Origin: CAYPNF01 sp964411985 | GTDB taxonomy: Bacteria; Verrucomicrobiota; Verrucomicrobiia; Limisphaerales; J093 | Length of the DNA stretch: 64,000 nt | Direction of reading: 5' to 3' | Assembly (NCBI GenBank): GCA_964411985.1 | Contig: CAYPNF010000046.1 | Coordinates: forward strand, 3,525-67,524 | Program-made: the position numbers and the translations under genes | In this document: one piece after another, positions 25,892-35,823 of the stretch | Position numbering within the stretch: position 1 is the stretch's first letter | How the letters are laid out: each line of letters opens with the position of its first letter | Notes under the pieces: generated by a model | Database searches by the model: none | Seen by the model: the letters and a program-made list of their open reading frames with translations, nothing else | Told to the model about the DNA's origin: nothing

Positions 25892-27775
25892 CTAGTTTCG
25901 GGTGGGCACCTGCGTGGACATCGAGCGGCCGGCTTGGAGATTGTCTTCGGCGGGGCGGAATCCAGGTTTGGGTTGGACAGGAGCGTAACGCTTACCCTGC
26001 TTACGCGCGTGTCCGCTTGGAACCGACTCGGTATTGTTTTCGAGATTGACGGTAGCAGCCTTTGTTGGCTCGTGTCCCGAGACCATCGCTTCCAAGCTTT
26101 CAACGAGGTGTTTCAGCTCGATGGCTTCTCCTTGGAGCATTTCGGCGGCACTGGCGCTCTCCTCTGCGCTGGCGGCGTTCGCCTGTGTGACTTGGTCCAT
26201 CTGGCTTACGGCGTCGTTCACTTGGCGGATGCCCTGGCTCTGCTCTCCGGTGGAGGTAGCGATCTCAGCGATGACCTCCGCGACTTGGCGGGTCTTGTCC
26301 ACAATTTGCGTCAGGGTTCCTCCTACCTTGAGGCTGATCTCGGCTCCATGCTGGCCTTTCTGAATGGCGTTCTCGATGCTCGCGGCGGTTTCCCGGGCTG
26401 ACTCTGTGCATCGCTGCGCCAAGTTTCGAACCTCGTCGGCGACAACCGCAAAGCCAAGGCCTGCCTCACCAGCCCGGGCGGCTTCGACTGCCGCATTGAG
26501 GGCCAGGATGTTGGTCTGGAAAGCAATCTCGTCGATGGTCTTGATAATCCGCGCGATGTTTCCGCTGGCGGCTTTGATTTCCTCCATCGCTTTCGTCATC
26601 TGCTGCATCTCTTCCGCTCCCGTCTCTGCCGCGGACCGTGCCTGGAGTGCCAGGTCTTTCGCTGCCTGGGAATTCTCGGCATTGCGTTGGGTGGTGGCTG
26701 ACATTTCCTCCAGCGAAGCGCCTGTTTCCTCGAGCGAGGCTGCCTGCTCACTCGCACCCTCTGCCACCGCACCGCTCGACGTCGCTACCTGCCGGGAAGC
26801 CTCGCTGACGGAATCTGAGTGACTGAAGAGCCGGGTGGCGGTGTGGTGAAGTTGAGTGCCCAGCTTTCGTGCCATGTAGAACGTGACCCCCATGAGGGCT
26901 ACACCGGTGGCGACCACCGCCAGGAGCACGGTCTTCATGAGACCCAGGTAAGCCTGGCGAATGTGCGCCCGGCTCTGGCCGAGGAAGAGCATGCCCGCCG
27001 GCTTGCCGTCCACGCCCTGCAACGGCCAGTAGATGGTCTGGTAATCGGCACCCAGAATCTTGTTGATCTTCTCGAAGTATTGACCCTTCTCGAGTACGGT
27101 GGCCAGCACCTCCTGGTTGTCCATCTTGGTCCCCACCGCCCGCTGTCCTTCCTTCAAAATGGTGGTCGTGACGCGGGTGTCTCCGCGAAAGACGGTGCAC
27201 TCCGTTTCAAACTCAGCCTTGATCCCATCCGCGAACCGATGTCCTGCAGCCAGGTCGAGTCCGGTTACCGCCGCCCCCAGAACCGTTGTCCCACGGGTCA
27301 CCGGCGCGGCCGACACCCAATGGAACCCTGTTGAACCTGCCGAGACGGCTCCTTGAGTGGCCTTCCCCTGCAAAACACTGGTAAGCAAAGCCTTTAACTG
27401 GGCGTCGTCGATCCCGGCACCCTCCACCTCGCGGACGAGGATGGTGCCTTTTGCATCACAGACGAGAACCCCCTGCAGCTCCGCGTCTTTCTGCACTTGC
27501 TTCGCGATCTCTCTTAACCTCGGAACTTCACCTTTTACCAAGGCTTCCGCGAAATCGCTACGAGCCACCAGGCTCGCTGAGGAGACCTTCGTCCGGGCGC
27601 TGATCGATGCCAGCTGCGCATCCACTCCTTTGGAGCGACTCCTCAGATCGGTTCGCGCCTGCTGGTCAAAATGGGCGCTTACCACGAACAAGACAGAGAC
27701 GCAGATCGCCGACGCTAGCGCGGAGGCGAGCACCACGTTCATTCCAATCAGTTTTCCGGTCAAAGACAGTCGCAT
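25892..27775 (-). CDS. Methyl-accepting chemotaxis protein with Cache-like sensor
   Basis: This 627-residue receptor has transmembrane segments at ~10-35 and ~275-297. The ~240-residue periplasmic region reads as a Cache-type sensor ('VLVCDAKGTILVREVEGAG', 'HWVSAAPVTRGTTVLGAAVTG', 'YQTIYWPLQGVDGKPAGMLFLG'), which usually binds small organic ligands. The cytoplasmic hairpin has the tip 'IDEIAFQTNILALNAAVEAARAGEAG', nearly identical to the neighbouring haem receptor, so the two should join one array. There is no haem motif here. The Asn/Arg-rich tail lacks a CheR-binding pentapeptide. It converges with the kinase/regulator pair. Confidence 0.93.
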   Translation of the reverse strand: MRLSLTGKLIGMNVVLASALASAICVSVLFVVSAHFDQQARTDLRSRSKGVDAQLASISARTKVSSASLVARSDFAEALVKGEVPRLREIAKQVQKDAELQGVLVCDAKGTILVREVEGAGIDDAQLKALLTSVLQGKATQGAVSAGSTGFHWVSAAPVTRGTTVLGAAVTGLDLAAGHRFADGIKAEFETECTVFRGDTRVTTTILKEGQRAVGTKMDNQEVLATVLEKGQYFEKINKILGADYQTIYWPLQGVDGKPAGMLFLGQSRAHIRQAYLGLMKTVLLAVVATGVALMGVTFYMARKLGTQLHHTATRLFSHSDSVSEASRQVATSSGAVAEGASEQAASLEETGASLEEMSATTQRNAENSQAAKDLALQARSAAETGAEEMQQMTKAMEEIKAASGNIARIIKTIDEIAFQTNILALNAAVEAARAGEAGLGFAVVADEVRNLAQRCTESARETAASIENAIQKGQHGAEISLKVGGTLTQIVDKTRQVAEVIAEIATSTGEQSQGIRQVNDAVSQMDQVTQANAASAEESASAAEMLQGEAIELKHLVESLEAMVSGHEPTKAATVNLENNTESVPSGHARKQGKRYAPVQPKPGFRPAEDNLQAGRSMSTQVPTRN

Positions 27776-27877
27776 AGGTCACATTGGCTTTCGGTTCAGT
27801 CGTTACTCGTTTACGGGGACTTGCCCAAGTCTGAGAAAGTCTCGTGCGCCACACGGGTTATCGGCTTTGTCGTAAAA

Positions 27878-28006
27878 AACCTTAATGGATAACACTTCCT
27901 GTTATAAGGAAAAGTAGGAACCTTGTGTATTTCGGTGTCAGGGTTTTTCCGGAAGTGATTTCCGTAGTGCGGTTTCGAATCAACTTCCAGTGAGGACGGA
28001 GGGTGC
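27878..28006 (+). repeat. ~130-bp dispersed repeat, copy 1
   Basis: This block starts AACCTTAATGGATAACAC and ends GGGTGC, lies in the 375-base gap before the giant secreted protein, and is repeated in the same direction about 9.2 kb away (37053-37182). By eye the copies differ at about 11 positions plus one single-base gap. It contains a long imperfect hairpin, GGAAGTGATT...AATCAACTTCC, with an inner CCG/CGG stem. I see no gene or start site in it; the rest of the gap holds no recognisable feature. Confidence 0.8.
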
Positions 28007-28150
28007 AGACTCATGGAGAACAGCTGATTATGATTGACGGTGTGGCGATGCTTGAATAAGAACTGGTTTGGTTGGTACAGCCATAAATCAAACTGAGAGG
28101 ACGGTTTTGTTCCTCAAACGCGGGTTAGTGCGGGAACCGAGGATGATGCC

Positions 28151-31100
28151 ATGAAGCGTGGACTTGTTGCAGGGTTGGTGGCGGTGGGCCTGACGGGCAC
28201 CGTCTGGACGGAAGAGGTCAACATTGTCGAGGCGGGGCCGAATCATCGGGTGATGCAGGTGGTCCGGGAGGAAAGCGATCCATGGGGAAAAACCAAGCTG
28301 GTGCCACACCAGTGGCAGGAACTGGCCACGGGCCTGAACCGGTGGGACGAAGATGCCAAGGCGTTTGTGCCTGCGGAGGTCCAGTTCGAACCGCTCAACA
28401 CTGGGCACGTCATCGCCCGCAAGACCGCTCACCAGCTGATTCTGTCTCCGGAGTTGAGTGCCGAGGGAGCGGTGGAGCTTTGGGGGCCGGAGAACCTCCA
28501 CCTACGCTCGACGGTCCTAGGCATTGGTGTCGTGGACTCGGTCACGGGGACCAACTACCTCCTGGCGACGGCCAAAGAGAAGGCGGAGCTGGAGGTGGTG
28601 TCGGATTCGGAAGTGCTGATCCGGGACGCCTTCGATAGCCTTTCGGCAGATATCAGGTACACCATCGGCTTGAATTGCTTCGAGCAGGATCTCATTTTGA
28701 GAGAACAGCTTACACCGGAATTGCTTGCAGATCTCGGCGTCAATCCGAAGAACGCCCGGCTGTTCCTCATGACCGAGTTCTTCCGGCCGCCCCAGCCCCG
28801 CACCAAGCCATCCAAGGTTGCCACGACCTCAGGAAAGGTCTTGGCCGACACTACCTTGGAATTTGGGTCCATGACGATTGGCGCAGGTCGCGCGTTTTCC
28901 GAAGAAGAGGGGCAGACGAAGTCGGCCGCCGGAAATGCGGTTCAATGTTCCATCGGCGTTGGCAAGGAATGGAAGGTGTTGGATGGACGCCAGTTTCTGA
29001 TTGAGAGCGTCCAATACGAGGACTTGGCTCCGATTTTGGAGAAGCTGCCGGTCTTGGATCAGGCCAGGGCTGATACAGTCAAGAGCAAGGGCACCCAGAT
29101 GGCCTCGTTGACCAAGGCCAAGACCACTCGCCAAGCCAAAGCTCCGCGATTCGAGCACGGCAAACTCCTGTTGGGTGAAACGAAAGTGGTGAGTATTCCC
29201 CGCAGCTCCAAGGGTTTGGCCATGGGGCGGACCTCCGGCGCCACGATCGACTATGAAACCGTCTTCAGCCAGTCTGGCCTCACACTTAAGAGCGACACTA
29301 CCTACTATGTAACTGGCTCTGTGACGCTTAGCGGTACGACTACCATCGAAGGAGGAACTGTGGTCAAGTACGCCGCGAACGCTTCGTCAAAGATCACTCT
29401 CGATGGGATACATTGCCGAACAGATCGCTATCGCCCGGCGATATTCACATCTGTACATGATGACACGGTTGGTCAAGTCATTGTCCCGGATTCCAATCAC
29501 AACCCATGGACAAGCTACGCCGCTACCATCGCGCTCCAATTGCCCAACTCTACGGTGACCACTCTCGAGCACTTGCGCATTTCCCATGCTGCGAGAGCCA
29601 TCTATGTACCAGGAACCTACTCGACGGGTATACCAACCAACACGACTCACAATTTCCGGCATCTGCAGATCGTACACTGTGAACGGGGCTTCGATCTTAA
29701 CGGCGTTAACTACAGCGGAATCTACTACTACCGAGCACTAAACGCCGGGAACATTCTACTTCAGAACGTCAACTGGCCGATCTGCGGGGCGTATGTGTTG
29801 GCCACGGCGGAACACTGGACCGTAGATGGCGCTGCCCAGTTGACCAATCTGGACGGCTCGGGCAACACAATGACGCTTCGCAATTCGGTTTTGGCGAATG
29901 TTACTTCGCTCGGAACCGTGTGCTATACGATCGCCGCCTCCTATAACGGCTTCTACAACACCAGCGTCAGCGGATCACCTGCCTGGACCGTCTATCAGAC
30001 TCCCTTCGAGAGCGTAGGTGCTGGCGCGCATTACTTGACCGCAGCTTCCGGTTTCCAAGACAAAGGCACCTCAAGCATCGAGTCTGCCCTTTCCCTCGCG
30101 ATCAAGAAGAAGACCACCTATGCGCCGATCGAATTGACCGCGATCATCACTAGCGACACTGTTTTGCGCCCACAAGCTCAGCGGGATACGAACACGTTGG
30201 ACTTGGGATTCCACTACGATCCGTTGGACTACACGATGAGTGGGATCGCGGTGAACAATGCCACCTTGCTGCTGACCAACGGGGTCGCTCTGGGTGTATA
30301 TGGCAGCTGCGGGCTGGAACTGCAATCGGGAGCCAAGCTGCGCAGTGAGGGAGACCCGATCAACCTCAACCAACTCGTGCGCTATCAACTGGTGCAAGAG
30401 CAGACCGATGCCACCGGTTACGCTGGAACTACGCCCTCAGCCCTATTCAAGGAGGGCACCACTACAGCCGTAGCGCCCGATGCCCAATTCAGGTTCACCG
30501 CCATGGTGGCACCCAGCGCTGGTGGCGACCTCTTTAATGGTGGTGCCAAATTGACCGGCTTGGCGATGATGGACTGTCAACTGCTTGGGGGTCGGTTCTC
30601 CTTCAAGGGAGACTCTACCGCCCGGACGCTCGCGTTGACCAACAACCTGTTCGAGCGCGTGGCGTGCGAATTCGGGAACACCAGCGACAATCTCACAGCC
30701 TACGCTTACAACAACCTCTTCCGGTATTCATGCCTCAACTTGAAGCCACCCACGGGCAGCACGTGGACCTGGAAGGACAACGTATTCGACAACACCCCCA
30801 TCACCCAAGGTGCCAACGGCATCCCGAACAGCAACAACGCCTACCTGACAGGGGCCACCACGCTGACTCCCGTTGGTGGCGGCAATGTCGCACTTGCCTC
30901 CTTCGCCTACGTTACCAGCACCTTGGGCCGCTATTACCAGTCGGGGACTGCTCTCCAAAACGGCAGCCGCCTTGCCGCCCTGGCCGGGTTGTACCACTAC
31001 ACCGCGCAGACGGGTTCAACCAAGGAGGGCGACACGCAAGTGGACATCGGATTCCACTATGTCGTCCTGAGCGCGGGCAAGCCCAAGGACACCGACGGCG

Positions 31101-33301
31101 ATGGCCTGCCTGACTACTTGGAAGACCGCGATGGAGATAACGTGCTGGACGACGGAGAAACGGATTATCAAAACGCTGATACCGATTACGACGGGCGTAG
31201 CGACTACCAGGAATGGGCGGAGGACACCAACTCGCGGGATGCGATCAGCGCCACCCCAGTCCGGCTGGGGTACTGGCGCTTCAACACCACGCAATGGCGC
31301 AGCGAGGCGGGCTTCCTGCCCAAGGCCTCAGCCAACCTCACCGCTCTGGCCGACTGGAGCGGCACGGCGGTGAACATCAATTCAGCTTCCGCCGCCTACC
31401 TGACCTACAAGGATCTCGAAACTGGCGGTCTAGCCAACTTCAACTGCCGCAAAGGCTCCGTCCGGTTCTGGTTCTGCCCGAGTTGGGCCAGCGGCACCGG
31501 ACCCGGGGCCGAAGGTCGGCTTTTGGAGATGGGGGATGGCACCACGACTGGCGGACGGTGGAGCCTAATCGTCAATGCTACGGGCACCCAAATATCGCTC
31601 CAGACTGCGCTGAACGGCACCACCACGACCCTGTGCTCGGCCGCGTTGAGCGTGCAGGCAAACACTTGGCATCAGGTGGTGGTCGTGTGGTCTTCGTCCG
31701 CGACGCAAGTCTACATTGACGGCGTAGCCGCGCAAATTGGCGGCGCTGTCACCATATGGCCGGTGGCAGCCTCGCGCGCGGCGACCGGCCTGGCCCTGGG
31801 CGCAACAAGCACGGGAGCATCGCCGGCTAAAGCCCAGTTCGATGAACTCGAGACCTTCAACTACCCGCTGGCCACCACGACGATCGCTGCCGATTACGCG
31901 CAGGCCGATGCGGGTTCCATCGTCTTTGAGGCCCTTCCCGCACCGAGATTGACCTTATCTGTCCAAAGGATTAACAATTGGGACGGTTACGGTTCAGTTA
32001 AGGCAACGCTCACGCTCTCGGGGATGGTGATGGGCCGCAACTACCAGATCTACTGCAAGGACAGCGCGAATTCGTACTGGAGAATAGAAACATCGCTGCC
32101 AGCCAGTGCCACTCCAACAACTCTCGATATCGACATCACGAGCCGCCCGACTGTCATGTTCGCGGCGGCAGACGACTTGGATACCGACCAAGACGGCCTT
32201 CCGGATGCCTATGAGTTCCTCGCTACGTTTACCGATCCCGCTAGCTACGATACAGGCTCGACAGGCATCTCTGACGGTGATCGCGATCTCGACGGGGACG
32301 GATGGATGAATCTGCAGGAAATGGCCAAGGGTACCAACCCGCTCGCCTTTGACATTCCTCCTGTGCCGACTGGGGTTGCTCTCCTCTGGAACCCGACTAC
32401 GAAGCAGGCCACGGTGACGTGGGCAGCCTCCCCCGGGGCCGTTGCCTTCTATCGCGTGGTACGGCATGGAACCACGGCGGCCTTCTCCCTCAACACCACC
32501 CAACGGTCGGTCACCGACACGACCTTGGCCGCCCTCGCCTTGGATGCCAACAACCTCCCAGACGCAGTGTACTACTCGATCGAGGCTGTCTACAACAATG
32601 GGGCCGGCGGGACAACGACATCCGCGCTAGCGACGACCGATATCCTGTCTGATTTCGCCCCGTTCACCGGCACGGGCACACCGCCCACCGTGCCCAACGC
32701 GCCGCTGGTGCAGGCATCTGAGGCCGGTGTCTGGTCGTGCGCCGCCCGAGGTCCGAATGGTACCCTTCTCCTGCTGGTGCCGAGCCTCCCCGCCACGGCC
32801 ACGGGGATTCGGCTGTTCAAATATGACGCCGATGGCACCACTGACAACGGATCCATCGAGGCTGCCCTAGGAACGAATCCGCTGACGGACGTGGTGGCTG
32901 GCCGCTACGTCATCCCTGCCGCATTTCTCCCTCACAACCTGCCAGCCGACCCGCGGCCCCGCCATCATCTGTATCAACTGTCGTTGCAGGTGATGTTCCA
33001 GAATGGCAAAGCGAGCGCACCAACTGTCGTCAACAGCGCCACCCTCCACGATTGGCTGCCTGAAAAAGTAAGCCGTTATCCTGGCGTGGTTGGGAATCAG
33101 CAGGTTCTTCAAAACGTGTACTTCCTGCTCAGGAGTGGTGGGAGCACAACGTTTCTGGACGCGTTTGTGATTCCCGGTTTCTTTCCCGCTTTCGTGTATG
33201 TCGAAGATCCGTACTGGGTTGCAGCCGATGTCAGCTCATTCGGATGGGATGCAAGGGGGCAACTCAACATATATGTACCGTTCGAGAACCAGACTACCTA
33301 G
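28151..33301 (+). CDS. Giant secreted multidomain protein, N-terminal part (ends at an in-frame TAG)
   Basis: The 1,716 residues start with a signal peptide ('MKRGLVAGLVAVGLTGTVW'). Residues ~370-970 are Thr/Ser/Asn/Gly-rich and read as a right-handed beta-helix ('YYVTGSVTLSGTTTIEGGTVVKY'). An Asp-rich thrombospondin-3-like calcium segment lies at ~977-1025 ('DTDGDGLPDYLED'), a LamG/concanavalin-like domain at ~1038-1240 ('LGYWRFN', 'ANTWHQVVVVWSS', 'VYIDGVAAQ'), a second Asp-rich segment at ~1340-1400 and a fibronectin-III-like domain at ~1403-1495. The frame stays open past the TAG at 33299-33301 for another 835 codons, so this is probably one gene broken by a single base change (CAG to TAG would do) or read through. 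An extracellular adhesion or glycan-binding role is likely. It lies between two direct repeats. Confidence 0.82.
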   Translation: MKRGLVAGLVAVGLTGTVWTEEVNIVEAGPNHRVMQVVREESDPWGKTKLVPHQWQELATGLNRWDEDAKAFVPAEVQFEPLNTGHVIARKTAHQLILSPELSAEGAVELWGPENLHLRSTVLGIGVVDSVTGTNYLLATAKEKAELEVVSDSEVLIRDAFDSLSADIRYTIGLNCFEQDLILREQLTPELLADLGVNPKNARLFLMTEFFRPPQPRTKPSKVATTSGKVLADTTLEFGSMTIGAGRAFSEEEGQTKSAAGNAVQCSIGVGKEWKVLDGRQFLIESVQYEDLAPILEKLPVLDQARADTVKSKGTQMASLTKAKTTRQAKAPRFEHGKLLLGETKVVSIPRSSKGLAMGRTSGATIDYETVFSQSGLTLKSDTTYYVTGSVTLSGTTTIEGGTVVKYAANASSKITLDGIHCRTDRYRPAIFTSVHDDTVGQVIVPDSNHNPWTSYAATIALQLPNSTVTTLEHLRISHAARAIYVPGTYSTGIPTNTTHNFRHLQIVHCERGFDLNGVNYSGIYYYRALNAGNILLQNVNWPICGAYVLATAEHWTVDGAAQLTNLDGSGNTMTLRNSVLANVTSLGTVCYTIAASYNGFYNTSVSGSPAWTVYQTPFESVGAGAHYLTAASGFQDKGTSSIESALSLAIKKKTTYAPIELTAIITSDTVLRPQAQRDTNTLDLGFHYDPLDYTMSGIAVNNATLLLTNGVALGVYGSCGLELQSGAKLRSEGDPINLNQLVRYQLVQEQTDATGYAGTTPSALFKEGTTTAVAPDAQFRFTAMVAPSAGGDLFNGGAKLTGLAMMDCQLLGGRFSFKGDSTARTLALTNNLFERVACEFGNTSDNLTAYAYNNLFRYSCLNLKPPTGSTWTWKDNVFDNTPITQGANGIPNSNNAYLTGATTLTPVGGGNVALASFAYVTSTLGRYYQSGTALQNGSRLAALAGLYHYTAQTGSTKEGDTQVDIGFHYVVLSAGKPKDTDGDGLPDYLEDRDGDNVLDDGETDYQNADTDYDGRSDYQEWAEDTNSRDAISATPVRLGYWRFNTTQWRSEAGFLPKASANLTALADWSGTAVNINSASAAYLTYKDLETGGLANFNCRKGSVRFWFCPSWASGTGPGAEGRLLEMGDGTTTGGRWSLIVNATGTQISLQTALNGTTTTLCSAALSVQANTWHQVVVVWSSSATQVYIDGVAAQIGGAVTIWPVAASRAATGLALGATSTGASPAKAQFDELETFNYPLATTTIAADYAQADAGSIVFEALPAPRLTLSVQRINNWDGYGSVKATLTLSGMVMGRNYQIYCKDSANSYWRIETSLPASATPTTLDIDITSRPTVMFAAADDLDTDQDGLPDAYEFLATFTDPASYDTGSTGISDGDRDLDGDGWMNLQEMAKGTNPLAFDIPPVPTGVALLWNPTTKQATVTWAASPGAVAFYRVVRHGTTAAFSLNTTQRSVTDTTLAALALDANNLPDAVYYSIEAVYNNGAGGTTTSALATTDILSDFAPFTGTGTPPTVPNAPLVQASEAGVWSCAARGPNGTLLLLVPSLPATATGIRLFKYDADGTTDNGSIEAALGTNPLTDVVAGRYVIPAAFLPHNLPADPRPRHHLYQLSLQVMFQNGKASAPTVVNSATLHDWLPEKVSRYPGVVGNQQVLQNVYFLLRSGGSTTFLDAFVIPGFFPAFVYVEDPYWVAADVSSFGWDARGQLNIYVPFENQTT

Positions 33302-35809
33302 GCCAACTATACATACGATGCGGTTGCATTCACACATGCCGGATGGCAGCATCATTTCTGGCCATTTGAAGGGTATAACGACTATCCGGCCTATCCAAAC
33401 GCAAACCGTTATACCACAGCCTACGATCAGATCGATGCGACATCCGGCACGTCTCCCCTGACCAGCTTCAGCTCGGGAACAGTGCTCTACGATGCTTCGG
33501 CCATCGAGTGGGCGATGACCCTAGACCATCGATCAGATGGCGATTATTACACACTCTCATCCATCACCCCTAGCGTATTTGGACTTAGACCGACGTCAGC
33601 AACACTGATTTCCGTGTTACCCGACTGGATCAGTTCAACCAGTCATCAGAGCTACTCTCTTACACCCGGCATCCCGGTGAAGGTCAGCGGACAAGCATCG
33701 TACGCCTTTCTGAACAACCAAGATCCAACTCTTCAGCCAGCAGGTTGGCTCTTTCGCGGAGACCCTCTCAGCGGTTTCGAGGACGCGAATCCTCACAGAA
33801 TTCCGCCGCCCCCAGCGATTCCGCAGCAGGAACCGATGCTCGTCGCCACGGTGGGACACATCAGTACCCTGCAAGGCTGGCGGATCTATGCTGTGCAAAA
33901 CAATAACGTTCAAAACCGGTTCGCGTATCTTGGACAGTACTTCGACAAGGCTTACAAGGCGGATGCGAACGGGCAACCCACTGCGATGGAAACGGGGGTG
34001 TTGAACGAATACGGCGAGTTCATGCCAACAGACGTTGGCCCCACTGTGGTCACGACAAAGGCCAACACTGATACAGTGAAAGGGCAATGCACCGTTCAAG
34101 TGACAGCACTGGTGGTTGATGCCAACCATGACGGTACCATGGACACGTCCCTTCTCGGCAAGGACGCTACCAGCCGCGAGCGTCCGTTCCTGTTTTGGGT
34201 CAACAACGATTACGATCGTCTCGATGACTCCTTGGGAGTACTGGCGGATGTGGAGCATGCCGCCTGCGCAGCCGATACCACGCGTTACTATACCGATGCG
34301 GAGTATCTTGGTTTCACGCCGCAAAGAGGTCCATTTCCTGGAATCCCATCCACGCGGGACCTGGAAGACTATACACGCTTATGGATTCCTGGACTGACCC
34401 AGATTCTGAACGGTGATCAGGGTCTTGTCGCGCGGCTATTCTTCAGGCCCATAAGTGGTGCACCGGCGGTACGGATGTTTAGATCTGTTGAATCGGATGG
34501 TGGCAAGGGGTACCTCACGGATGCGTCCACCGCTGCCACGCAAGTTCAATCGTCGCAAACTCATTTCCTCGGCATTGTGGATTCATCTCAGTATATCGAG
34601 CTAGATCACTCATCGCCGCTATCCGATCATCTCATCTTTTGCGGCTCAGGAGTCGGCACTGGAGAACTCGTGCTCCAGCTTTACAACAATGACGACGGAT
34701 ACTGGGATCAGTTCAACGCATGGACACCCTATGCGCTCGCTGAGCACTCGATATTCGTTGATCTGAAGGATATCAAGGAAATGTACGAACGCTGGACTGT
34801 TGGCGACAGCGGAGGGCAAGTGCCTTATCAGATTGCTCGGCTCGCGGACAACGACCTGCCGCTAAGTGGTCAGTTTAGCTATCCGGCAAGCCCGGCGTCC
34901 GACACCCCATATGTGTTGTTCGTTCATGGTTGGAACATGGCGACGTGGGAAAAGGACCGGTTCGCCGAGACAGCGTTCAAGCGGCTCTACTGGCTGGGGT
35001 ACGCGGGGCGGTTCGGCTCCTTCCGATGGCCAACGATGAAACTGAAGGGGCTAGAAGCACTGGACGTCGACAACTTCGACAAGAGTGAGCGCCAAGCATG
35101 GCGATCCGGCGCGCCGCTTCGTCAATTGCTGACACAACTGAATGCGCGGTATCCCAATCAGGTGCGGCTGATCGCTCACAGCATGGGCAACGTCGTGGCT
35201 GGGGAAGCGTTGCGATCCAGCCCGCAGGTGGTTGACACTTACGTTGCGATGCAAGCGGCCCTGCCGGCCCGGGCTTATTTCCGCGGATCGCCGCTTCGAA
35301 CAATACCCTCCCCCTTTAATGACAATACCACAGAGCTGTATTGGTCGTACCCTCCTTCTGGCGGAAATCTCTGCTACTTCGCGGGAAGCGCGGGGGCAAC
35401 AATATTTGCGAACTACTTCAATGCAGCTGACTGGGCACTCGAGAAGTGGAACATCGACCAGAATGCCAAACCTGCAAACGTTGTGTCCAAGTATTCGTTT
35501 GACCAGTATACGGGAACGTTTTACCGGTATCGTGGCGGATCAAAGCAGCAAATCCTCACCTGCCCTGCAGACACCTTCGAGCTGTTCGCTCTGTGCGTGG
35601 AGGGGCAATCGCTTGCCTTGGGTGCGCAAGCGGGCGTGGCGGGAGTGTTCACCACTGGCATGCAGGTCGACCTCAACGCCACTTTTGGATTCGGAAGTAC
35701 TCATCCAGGCCATAGTGCGCAATTCCACGATTCGTTTGCGCAACGTGCCCCGTTTTGGAGGAGTCTGAGTGAGACGCTACAACTCCCTTTGAACGCGCCT
35801 CCGCCTTAA
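33302..35809 (+). CDS. C-terminal part of the giant secreted protein, alpha/beta hydrolase domain
   Basis: This sequence continues the previous gene in the same frame directly after its TAG codon; if expressed alone it would start at the GTG at 33482 or a later ATG and would have no signal peptide. About 475 residues past the GTG comes an alpha/beta hydrolase: 'YVLFVHGWNMATWEKDRF' (oxyanion HGW) and the nucleophile elbow 'LIAHSMGNVVAGEAL' near residue 565, similar to esterase/lipase or DUF900-like folds. Before it lie beta-rich segments with 'VDANHDGTMD' (Asp-rich, calcium-like). The full product would be about 2,550 residues. Coding quality does not drop after the TAG, so the change is recent, or suppression occurs. 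A His/Asp partner could not be fixed with confidence. Confidence 0.72.
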   Translation, partial: ANYTYDAVAFTHAGWQHHFWPFEGYNDYPAYPNANRYTTAYDQIDATSGTSPLTSFSSGTVLYDASAIEWAMTLDHRSDGDYYTLSSITPSVFGLRPTSATLISVLPDWISSTSHQSYSLTPGIPVKVSGQASYAFLNNQDPTLQPAGWLFRGDPLSGFEDANPHRIPPPPAIPQQEPMLVATVGHISTLQGWRIYAVQNNNVQNRFAYLGQYFDKAYKADANGQPTAMETGVLNEYGEFMPTDVGPTVVTTKANTDTVKGQCTVQVTALVVDANHDGTMDTSLLGKDATSRERPFLFWVNNDYDRLDDSLGVLADVEHAACAADTTRYYTDAEYLGFTPQRGPFPGIPSTRDLEDYTRLWIPGLTQILNGDQGLVARLFFRPISGAPAVRMFRSVESDGGKGYLTDASTAATQVQSSQTHFLGIVDSSQYIELDHSSPLSDHLIFCGSGVGTGELVLQLYNNDDGYWDQFNAWTPYALAEHSIFVDLKDIKEMYERWTVGDSGGQVPYQIARLADNDLPLSGQFSYPASPASDTPYVLFVHGWNMATWEKDRFAETAFKRLYWLGYAGRFGSFRWPTMKLKGLEALDVDNFDKSERQAWRSGAPLRQLLTQLNARYPNQVRLIAHSMGNVVAGEALRSSPQVVDTYVAMQAALPARAYFRGSPLRTIPSPFNDNTTELYWSYPPSGGNLCYFAGSAGATIFANYFNAADWALEKWNIDQNAKPANVVSKYSFDQYTGTFYRYRGGSKQQILTCPADTFELFALCVEGQSLALGAQAGVAGVFTTGMQVDLNATFGFGSTHPGHSAQFHDSFAQRAPFWRSLSETLQLPLNAPPP

Positions 35810-35823
35810 GCTCAAGAGCATCT

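Noticed and set aside
27878..28006. Integron attC site
   Set aside because: The paired blocks have hairpin-forming ends but I see no R/L box consensus and no integrase; the enclosed genes are far larger than usual cassettes.
33299..33301. TAG as a pyrrolysine codon
   Set aside because: No pyl genes or PYLIS-like structure are seen, and the protein is not a methylamine methyltransferase. Mutation or readthrough is simpler.
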